Source: Roseomonas nitratireducens
GTDB lineage: Bacteria; Pseudomonadota; Alphaproteobacteria; Acetobacterales; Acetobacteraceae
Reading direction: 5' to 3'
Length of the DNA stretch: 64,000 nucleotides
NCBI RefSeq assembly: GCF_017813355.1
Contig: NZ_JAGIYZ010000002.1
Coordinates: 248,001 to 312,000, forward strand
Part shown: one piece after another, positions 9,204 through 15,532 of the stretch
How the letters are laid out: every line of letters begins with the position of its first letter
Numbering within the stretch: the first letter of the stretch is position 1
Position numbers and translations under genes: made by a program
Notes under the pieces: generated by a model
Seen by the model: only the letters and a program-made list of their open reading frames with translations
What the model was told of the DNA's origin: nothing
Database searches by the model: none

Positions 9204-10430
9204 TCAGCTGCGCACCAGCGGGCAGCCGCCCTCCGCCACGGGGCGGAAGGCTTCCTCGGTCGGGGTCGTCTGCAGCAGCTTGTAGTAGTCCCAGGGCCCG
9301 CGGCTCTCGGCCGGCGTCTTCACCTCGAAGAGGTAGGAGGGGTGGATCTTCCGCCCGTCGGCGCGGATGGAACCGCGGCCGAAGCAGTCATCCTCGGTCG
9401 GCATGCCCTTCATGCGCGCGACCGCGTCCGCCCCGGAGGCCTTCGCCGCGGCGACGCCCATGTCCTGCACGGCCTTGAGGTAGTGCAGCACGCCCGCGTA
9501 GCAGCCGGCATGCGTCATGGCGGGCATGTTGGGCGACATGGCGCTGCGCACCCGGTCGGTGAAGCGGCGCGTGCCCTCGTTCAGGTCCCAGTAGAAGGTT
9601 TCCGTGCAGACCAGCCCCTGCGCCGTCTGCAGGCCGAGCGAATGGACGTCGTTGATGAACATGAGCAGGGAGGCGAGCTTCACGCCGCGGCGGGTGATGC
9701 CGAATTCGGCCGCCTGCTTGATGCAGTTCGTCGTGTCCGTCCCCGCATTGGCCAATCCGATGACCTTCGCGCGGGACGCCTGCGCCTGCACGAGGAAGGA
9801 GGAGAAGTCGGTCGTGCCCGGGAAGGGCGTGCGCACCTGGCCGAGCACGCGCCCGCCGGCCTGGCGCACGAAATTGCCGGTGTCGCGTTCCAGCGCGTGG
9901 CCGAAGGCGTAGTCGGCGGTGATGAAGAACCAGCTGTCCCCGCCCGCGCGCACCATCGCGCCGCCGGTCGAGCGCGCCAGCATCCAGGTGTCGTAGGTCC
10001 AGTGCACCGTGTTCGGCGTGCAGCGCGCCCCGGTCAGGTCCGAGGTCGCGGCGGTGCTGTTGATGTGGACCTTGTTCTTCTCGCGGCAGATGTCGTTGAC
10101 CGCGAGCGCGACGGAGGAGGTGGTGACGTCGAGGATGGCGTCCACGCCCTGCGTGTCGATCCACTGCCGCGCGATGTTCGAGCCGACATCGGGGCGGTTC
10201 TGGTGGTCGGCGTAGAGCACTTCCACCGCGAAGCCACGCGGGCCGAAATCGGCCACCGCCTGGCGCACGCAGGCCGCCGCCGTCGGGCCGGAAATGTCGC
10301 GGTACATCCCGGACCCGTCGTTCAGCACGCCGATGCGGATCGTGTTCGCCTGCGCCCTTGCGCGGGAGAGCGGCGCGATGCCGAGCGCCGCGCCGGCTGC
10401 CAGTACGCTGCGCCGAGATGCCTGGGTCAT
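9204..10430 (-). CDS. ABC transporter substrate-binding protein 4 (Liv/amide type)
   Basis: 408 residues counted from ATG 10430. An upstream in-frame ATG would add 55 residues that are only the shadow of the previous gene's 3' end. Signal motif SRRSVLAAG, cleavage near SRARAQ. It has the same fold and landmarks as the other four, and its leader and signal peptide are nearly those of copy 3, so copies 3 and 4 look like the youngest pair at the 5' end. The 40-bp gap to binding protein 5 shows no separate promoter that can be supported by eye. Confidence 0.92.
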   Translation of the reverse strand: MTQASRRSVLAAGAALGIAPLSRARAQANTIRIGVLNDGSGMYRDISGPTAAACVRQAVADFGPRGFAVEVLYADHQNRPDVGSNIARQWIDTQGVDAILDVTTSSVALAVNDICREKNKVHINSTAATSDLTGARCTPNTVHWTYDTWMLARSTGGAMVRAGGDSWFFITADYAFGHALERDTGNFVRQAGGRVLGQVRTPFPGTTDFSSFLVQAQASRAKVIGLANAGTDTTNCIKQAAEFGITRRGVKLASLLMFINDVHSLGLQTAQGLVCTETFYWDLNEGTRRFTDRVRSAMSPNMPAMTHAGCYAGVLHYLKAVQDMGVAAAKASGADAVARMKGMPTEDDCFGRGSIRADGRKIHPSYLFEVKTPAESRGPWDYYKLLQTTPTEEAFRPVAEGGCPLVRS

Positions 10431-10470
10431 GCCGTCCGTGCCCTTCTTCCGATTGCCGTCGCGTGTCAGT

Positions 10471-11715
10471 TCAGCTGCGCACCAGCGGGCAGCCGCCTTC
10501 GGCGAGCGGCCGGAAGGCCTCCTCCGCCGTGACGGTCTGCAGCAGCTTGTAGTAGTCGTGCTGGTAGCGGCTCTCCTCGGGACGCTTGACCTCATAAAGA
10601 TAGGCCGGATGCATCTTGCGGCCGTCCTCGCGGATGGTGCCGCGGCCGAAGGCGTCGTCCTCGGTCGGCATCGCCTTCATGCGCGCGACGACCGCGCGGC
10701 CATCGGCCTTCGCCGCCGCCACACCCATGTCCGCCACCGCCTTGAGGTAGTGCAGCGTGCCGGAATAGTCGCCCGCGTGGCTCATCGCGACGGGGATGTC
10801 GCCGCCCGCGATGGCGCGGATGCGGCGCGTCAGGTCGCGCGTCTTGTCGTTCGCGTCCCAGTAGAAGGTATTGGCGCAGACGAGGCCCTGCGCGGCCTGC
10901 AGCCCGAGGGCATGCACGTCGGTGATGAACATCAGCAGCGACGCGATCTTGATGCCGCGCCGCGTGAGCCCGAACTCGGCCGCCTGCTTGATGCTGTTGA
11001 CGGTGTCGGAGCCGGCGTTGGCTAGCCCGATCACCTTCGCCCGGCTCGCCTGCGCCTGCAGCAGGAAGCTGCTGAAGTCGGTCGTGCCCGGGAAGGGCGT
11101 GCGCACCTGGCCGAGCACGCGCCCGCCGGCCTGGCGCACGAAATTCGCCGTGTCGCGTTCCAGCGCGTGGCCGAAGGCGTAGTCGGCGGTCAGGAAGAAC
11201 CAGGTGTCGCCGCCGGCGCGCACCATGGCGAGGCCGGCGACCTTCGCGAGCATGTAGGTGTCGTACACCCACTGGATCGTGTTCGCGTTGCAGGCCCGGC
11301 CCGTCAGGTCGGACGTCGCGGTCGAGGTCGCGATCGCGACCTTGTTCTTCTCCCGCGCGAGTTCGGAAATCGCGAGCGCGACGGCCGATGAGGCGAGGCT
11401 CGTCACCACATCGACATTGTCGCGGTCGAACCACTGGCGGGCGAGGTTCACGCCGACATCGGGGCGGTTCTGGTGGTCCGCCGTCACGATCTCGACGTTG
11501 AAGCCGCGATTGCTGAATTCCTGGATCGCGAGCCGCGTCGCGGCGATCGTGTTCGGGCCGTTCAGGTCGCGGAAGGTGCCCGACAGGTCGGTCAGCACGC
11601 CGACCTTGATGGTGTTCGCCGCCTGGGCGCGCGCGCCGCGCGGGGCGACGAGCCCACCTGCGAGTGGCAGCGCCACGGCCCCGGCGATGAAGCTACGCCT
11701 GTTGGTCTCGATCAT
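10471..11715 (-). CDS. ABC transporter substrate-binding protein 5 (Liv/amide type)
   Basis: 414 residues, signal motif NRRSFIAGA with cleavage near RGARAQA. It is the first binding protein of the array, 45 bp behind livF. The ligand region differs from the others: SSAVALAISELAREK replaces the SSVALAVNQ segment, the disulfide-adjacent region reads TGRACNANTIQW, and a glycine-rich RAIAGGDIP replaces the proline-rich loop. It may therefore bind a different ligand. It still carries the 57-bp block identical to copies 2-4, so that tract has probably been homogenised. Confidence 0.92.
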   Translation of the reverse strand: MIETNRRSFIAGAVALPLAGGLVAPRGARAQAANTIKVGVLTDLSGTFRDLNGPNTIAATRLAIQEFSNRGFNVEIVTADHQNRPDVGVNLARQWFDRDNVDVVTSLASSAVALAISELAREKNKVAIATSTATSDLTGRACNANTIQWVYDTYMLAKVAGLAMVRAGGDTWFFLTADYAFGHALERDTANFVRQAGGRVLGQVRTPFPGTTDFSSFLLQAQASRAKVIGLANAGSDTVNSIKQAAEFGLTRRGIKIASLLMFITDVHALGLQAAQGLVCANTFYWDANDKTRDLTRRIRAIAGGDIPVAMSHAGDYSGTLHYLKAVADMGVAAAKADGRAVVARMKAMPTEDDAFGRGTIREDGRKMHPAYLYEVKRPEESRYQHDYYKLLQTVTAEEAFRPLAEGGCPLVRS

Positions 11716-11760
11716 GGTCTCGTTCTCTCCCTGTTGCGCGCCGGGGCCTTCTGCGGGCCC

Positions 11761-12507
11761 TCAGACGCCGAGGTATTCGTGCAGCCTTTCGAGCGAGGCG
11801 GTCAGGTCCTCGTTGCGGACCATGTCGACCACCTTGCCGTGTTCCATCACGTAGTGCCGGTCGGCGACCGTCTGGGCGAAGCGGAAGTTCTGCTCGACCA
11901 GCAGGACGGTGAAGCCGCGGCGCTTCAGTTCGCGGATCGTGCGGCCGATCTGCTGCACGATCACGGGCGCGAGCCCTTCCGAGGGCTCGTCCAGCAGCAG
12001 CAGCTTGGCGCCGGTGCGCAGGATGCGCCCGATCGCGAGCATCTGCTGCTCGCCGCCCGACAGCTTGGTGCCCTGGCTGCGCGCCCGCTCCTTCAGGTTC
12101 GGGAAGAGCGTGTAGATCTCCTCGACCGGCAGGCCGCCGGGTCGCACCACCGGGGGCAGCATCAGGTTCTCGGTGACGTCGAGGGAGGCGAAGATCCCCC
12201 GCTCCTCCGGGCAATAGGCGATGCCGGCGCGCGCGATGGTGTCCGACCGCGCCCCGATCAGCTCCCGCCCGGCATAGTGCACCGAGCCCGAGCGCTTCGG
12301 CACCAGCCCCATGATGGAGCGCAGCGTCGAGGTCTTGCCCGCGCCGTTGCGGCCGAGCAGCGTGACGACCTCGCCCTCGTGGATGTCGATGTTCACGCCG
12401 TGCAGCACGTGGCTTTCGCCGTACCAGGCTTCGAGCCCGCGCACGGCGAGCAGCGGCGAGCCGCCTTCCTGGGCCGCGATCGGCAGTTCGGCGAGCGCGT
12501 CAGCCAT
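11761..12507 (-). CDS. livF: Branched-chain amino-acid-type ABC transporter ATPase LivF
   Basis: 248 residues from ATG 12507, which overlaps the livG stop by 8 bp. A longer frame to 12558 exists but would lie inside livG. It has Walker A GRNGAGKTS, the ABC signature LSGGEQQM, Walker B LLLLDEPSEGL and the switch His in LLVEQNF context typical of LivF. Together with LivG it powers the LivHM permease. The overlap indicates translational coupling. The five binding-protein genes follow immediately, which is an unusual arrangement because livF normally ends a liv operon. Confidence 0.95.
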   Translation of the reverse strand: MADALAELPIAAQEGGSPLLAVRGLEAWYGESHVLHGVNIDIHEGEVVTLLGRNGAGKTSTLRSIMGLVPKRSGSVHYAGRELIGARSDTIARAGIAYCPEERGIFASLDVTENLMLPPVVRPGGLPVEEIYTLFPNLKERARSQGTKLSGGEQQMLAIGRILRTGAKLLLLDEPSEGLAPVIVQQIGRTIRELKRRGFTVLLVEQNFRFAQTVADRHYVMEHGKVVDMVRNEDLTASLERLHEYLGV

Positions 12508-13273
12508 GGGCGTTCTCCATCGCGGGGGCTTCGGTGCCGAGATAGGCGGCGATGACATCCGGGTTGCGGGACACGGCGGCGTAGTCGCCTTCCGCCAGCA
12601 CCGCCCCGCGCGCGAGCACGGTGATGGTGTCGCACAGCCCCTGGACCACGCGCAGGTTATGCTCGACCAGCAGCACGGTGCGCCCGGCCGCGACGCGCTT
12701 CACGAGCGCGACGATGCGGTCGACGTCCTCATGCGTCATGCCCGCCGTCGGTTCGTCGAGCAGCATCATGATCGGGTCGAGCGCGAGGGTCGTCGCGATC
12801 TCGAGCGCCCGCTTGCGGCCGTACGGCAGCTCGCCCGCGGTCAGGTTGGCGTAGGTCGACAGGCCCACATCCTCGAGCAGTTCGCGCGCGCGGTCGTCGA
12901 ACTTCCGCAGCAGCGAATCGGAGCGCCAGAAGTCGAAGGACCCGCCGCGCTGGCGCTGCAGCGCGACGCGGACATTCTCGAGCACGCTCAGATGCGGGAA
13001 GACCGCCGAGATCTGGAACGACCGCACCAGGCCGAGCCGCGCGACCTCGGCCGGCTTCATGCCGGTGATGTCGCGCCCGTCGTAGCGGATGGTCCCGCGC
13101 GTCGGCTGCAGGAACTTGGTCAGCAGGTTGAAGCAGGTCGTCTTGCCGGCGCCGTTCGGGCCGATCAGCCCGTGGATCGTGCCGCGGCGGACGCTCAGGG
13201 CGACGTCGTTGACCGCGACGAACCCCCGGAACTCCTTCGTCAGACCCGCCGTCTCCAGAATGGCGTCGGACAC
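12500..13273 (-). CDS. livG: Branched-chain amino-acid-type ABC transporter ATPase LivG
   Basis: 257 residues. Walker A GPNGAGKTTC, signature region LPYGRKRALEIA, Walker B MMLLDEPTAGM and the LivG C-terminal segment ending in NPDVIAAYLG. It is the first gene of the liv locus and its promoter must lie in the 197 bp between it and the trigger factor stop, because trigger factor transcription is closed by a strong terminator at about 13415-13446. Confidence 0.95.
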   Translation of the reverse strand: MSDAILETAGLTKEFRGFVAVNDVALSVRRGTIHGLIGPNGAGKTTCFNLLTKFLQPTRGTIRYDGRDITGMKPAEVARLGLVRSFQISAVFPHLSVLENVRVALQRQRGGSFDFWRSDSLLRKFDDRARELLEDVGLSTYANLTAGELPYGRKRALEIATTLALDPIMMLLDEPTAGMTHEDVDRIVALVKRVAAGRTVLLVEHNLRVVQGLCDTITVLARGAVLAEGDYAAVSRNPDVIAAYLGTEAPAMENAHG

Positions 13274-13414
13274 GCTGCGCTCGCTCCCCTTGCCTGGCGG
13301 CCTGCGCGGCCGCTCTCGCTTCGATACCAGCGATGTAGGCGAGGCGTGGTGCGCCGCGCAAGGCGCCGCGCGCCGGAATCTACGCCATGGCAGGGGTTTG
13401 CGGCGACCTGCACG

Positions 13415-13446
13415 AAAAAGGGGCAGCCGGTCGCGCGGCCGCCCCT
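13415..13446 (-). terminator. Rho-independent terminator of trigger factor
   Basis: Read on the minus strand, a GC-rich stem (6 bp, one mismatch, 4 bp; plus-strand arms 13419-13429 and 13436-13446) is followed by five T residues. It lies 25 bp downstream of the tig stop and separates tig from the liv locus. Confidence 0.8.
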
Positions 13447-13470
13447 GTGTTTCGGCTCCCGCGCGCGGGA

Positions 13471-15303
13471 TCAGTCGGCGGCGGCGGAGAGTTCCTCCGG
13501 GGCCACCTGGCGGTCCGTGACCTTCGACAACTCGATCACGAAGTCGACCACCTTCTCCTCGAACAGCGGCGCGCGCAGGTTCTCGGCCGCCTGGGGGTTC
13601 TTGCGGAAGAACTCCAGCACCTGCTGCTCCTGCCCCGGGTAGCGGGAGGCTTCCTGGCGGACGGCGCGGGCCATCTCGTCGGCGCCGACCTGGACGTTGT
13701 TCGCCCGGCCGATTTCCGACAGCAGCAGGCCGAGCCGGATGCGGCGCTCGGCGATGCCGCGGTACTCGGCCTTCAGCGTCGCCTCGTCCTTGCCCTTGTC
13801 GTCCTCGTCCAGCCGCCCGGCCTTGAGGTCGGCCTCCACGCGCTGCCAGATCTGGGCGAACTCGGCCTCGACCATGCCTTCCGGCACCGTGAAGGCGGCG
13901 CGGTCGGCGAGGATGTCGAGCAGGTTGCGCTTCAGCCGCAGCCGGGACAGCGCATCGTATTCGCGCTGCAGGGACCCGCGGATCGCGTCCTTCAGGGCGG
14001 CGAGATCGGCCATGCCGACCGACTTCGCCAGCTCGTCGTCCACCGGGCGGGCGCTGCGCGTCTTGAGCGACTTGGCCGCGATGGTGAAGCGGGCGCGCTT
14101 GCCGGCCAGTTCGGCCGAGCCGTAGTCGGCCGGGAAGGCAACGTCGATGTCGCGGCTCTCGCCCGGGGCGAGGCCTTCCATCTGCTCGGTGAAGCCCGGG
14201 ATGAAGCCGGCCCCGCCGACCTCGATCGGCATGTCGCTCGCCGCGCCGCCAGCGAAGGCGGGGGCGGTCGGTTCCTCGCTGCCGGCATAGACGCGGGCCG
14301 GGCCGATGCGGAGCGTGACGTCGACCGAGGCGCCGGCGGGGATCATGATCTCGAGCACCGGGCGCGCGAAGGTGATCGCCGGATTCTCGGGCACCGTGAA
14401 GCTGGCGCGGCAGGGCGCCTCGCCCGGCGTGGCCGGCTCGCGCCGCGCCTCGATGAAGTCGGTCGCGGAGCGGTAGTTGAAGCCGATACCGGTCCCGGCG
14501 GGCAGCGCGCCGGTGATCGCCCGCGCGGCGATCGTCAACGTCAGCACCGCCCCGGGCTTCGTAGCCAGGTCCGACGGGTTGCCAGGGAACACCCGGATGA
14601 AGCCGCCGTCACCGGCAGCACCCTTCACCGTCACGTCGAAATACGGCAGGCCGCCTTCCGTGCCGATCGCGGCGATTTCGCGCGTCAGCCCTTCGGAGAC
14701 GTCGACGGACCAGCCCTCCGGCACCTCGCCCGGATTGCCCGGCCGCGCCCCGAGCCCAAGCCCGTTCTTCAGCAGGTCCGGCGGCAGGCGGCCGGTGAAG
14801 TCGCAGACCAGCACGTCGCCCTTGGCGGCCGGGCGCGGCTCGGCATCCTCGAGCGTACCGTTGCGTTCGGCGATGGAGGCGAGCGCCTTGTCGATCGCCT
14901 CGTCCGAGGGCTCGGTCTTCAGGCGCTCAAGCTCGATGCCGGAGAATTCGGGCATCGGCACCTCGGGCATCACCTCGAGGTCGACGCGGAATTCGAGGTC
15001 GGCGCCCTCGGCGAAGTTCACCACCTCGATCTTCGGCTGCAGCGCCGGGCGCAGGCCGCGGTCGGACACGACCTGGCGGGTCGCGTCATTGACCTGCTGC
15101 TCCAGCACCTCGCCGAGGATGGCGGCGCCGTAGCGCTGCTTGACCACGGTCATCGGCACCTTGCCCGGGCGGAAGCCGGGCATGGAGACGGTCTTCGCGA
15201 TCTCGGCGAGCCGCCGGTCGCGCGTGGCGGAGATCTCGCCAGCGGAGACCGTGACGGAGTAGGCGCGCTTCAGCCCGTCATTCGCGAGCTCGGTGACCTG
15301 CAT
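13471..15303 (-). CDS. tig: Trigger factor with a large domain inserted in its FKBP domain
   Basis: Ribosome-associated chaperone and peptidyl-prolyl isomerase. The start MQVTEL at 15303 is the usual trigger factor N-terminus; six extra codons upstream are less likely. It is 610 residues long against about 430-450 in the family. Residues 1-115 form the ribosome-binding domain, with the GFRPGKVP signature at 43-50. The FKBP domain begins GDVLVCDFTGRL (162-173), is interrupted by about 173 foreign residues, and resumes at about 347 with APAFAGGAASDMP and GFIPGFTEQMEGL. The C-terminal helical chaperone domain occupies about 415-600. Removing the insert leaves a trigger factor of standard length, so the frame is intact and the insertion clean. 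The gene stands alone between tRNA-Leu and the liv locus; the usual clpP-clpX-lon neighbours are absent. Confidence 0.93.
   Translation of the reverse strand: MQVTELANDGLKRAYSVTVSAGEISATRDRRLAEIAKTVSMPGFRPGKVPMTVVKQRYGAAILGEVLEQQVNDATRQVVSDRGLRPALQPKIEVVNFAEGADLEFRVDLEVMPEVPMPEFSGIELERLKTEPSDEAIDKALASIAERNGTLEDAEPRPAAKGDVLVCDFTGRLPPDLLKNGLGLGARPGNPGEVPEGWSVDVSEGLTREIAAIGTEGGLPYFDVTVKGAAGDGGFIRVFPGNPSDLATKPGAVLTLTIAARAITGALPAGTGIGFNYRSATDFIEARREPATPGEAPCRASFTVPENPAITFARPVLEIMIPAGASVDVTLRIGPARVYAGSEEPTAPAFAGGAASDMPIEVGGAGFIPGFTEQMEGLAPGESRDIDVAFPADYGSAELAGKRARFTIAAKSLKTRSARPVDDELAKSVGMADLAALKDAIRGSLQREYDALSRLRLKRNLLDILADRAAFTVPEGMVEAEFAQIWQRVEADLKAGRLDEDDKGKDEATLKAEYRGIAERRIRLGLLLSEIGRANNVQVGADEMARAVRQEASRYPGQEQQVLEFFRKNPQAAENLRAPLFEEKVVDFVIELSKVTDRQVAPEELSAAAD
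14266..14784 (-). other. Inserted beta-rich domain inside trigger factor (residues ~174-346)
   Basis: This stretch has no counterpart in normal trigger factors. It opens LLKNGLGLGARPGNPGEVP, passes through GWSVDVSEGLTREI and GLPYFDVTVKG, and closes ASVDVTLRIGPARVYAG. From memory of the families, this pattern (LL.NG near the start, P..W, GLTREI, G.PY.D.R..G, then VDVTLRIG..) is that of jelly-roll modules found in tail and structural proteins of alphaproteobacterial phages and in related carbohydrate-binding proteins. It lies in the turn after the first FKBP strand, not in the flap position used by the SlyD insert. A single unpaired Cys is present. Its function is unknown. The domain boundaries come from the canonical FKBP alignment and could shift by a few residues. 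Confidence 0.65.
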
Positions 15304-15345
15304 CGAGGGACGTCCATCCAAAGGCTAGAGAAACCCAGCGGCGCC

Positions 15346-15430
15346 TGGTGCGGGCGAAGGGATTCGAACCCCCACGGCTTGCGCCACCGGAACCTAAATC
15401 CGGCGTGTCTGCCAGTTCCACCACGCCCGC
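15346..15430 (-). tRNA. tRNA-Leu (anticodon UAG)
   Basis: The 7-bp acceptor stem (15424-15430 with 15350-15356), A discriminator at 15349 and encoded CCA (15346-15348) are all present. The anticodon loop TTTAGGT is closed by CCGGA/TCCGG and gives UAG; a variable arm and a GTTCGAATC T-loop fit class II tRNA-Leu. It lies 42 bp upstream of tig in the same direction and may be transcribed with it. Confidence 0.96.
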
Positions 15431-15532
15431 CCGCAAGGCGCCGCAGGGCGGCAGGGGCGGGGATGTAGCGCAAGGCGGCGGGCGTGGAAAGTGCGGGCGG
15501 ACATGACGGGCCCGTGAACGCCCGCCAGCCGG

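Larger units (their letters stand above)
7238..11130. repeat. 57-bp block identical in four of the five binding-protein genes
   Basis: The same 57 bases occur at 7238-7294, 8537-8593, 9804-9860 and 11074-11130, all inside coding sequence and in the same frame (protein motif around VLGQVRTPFPGTTDF). Long near-identical flanks cover the FFITADYAFGHALERDT region. Even synonymous positions are identical although the ends of the genes have diverged, which is the pattern left by gene conversion or recent duplication. Copy 1 (5338-6558) lacks the block. Confidence 0.8.

Noticed and set aside
15349-15430. tRNA-Leu as a prophage attachment site
   Set aside because: No integrase, att repeat or cargo genes are visible; kept only as a possibility for the origin of the trigger factor insert.
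13387-15468. A 693-codon plus-strand open frame opposite trigger factor
   Set aside because: It is the reverse-frame shadow of tig; only the minus frame encodes the trigger factor motifs.
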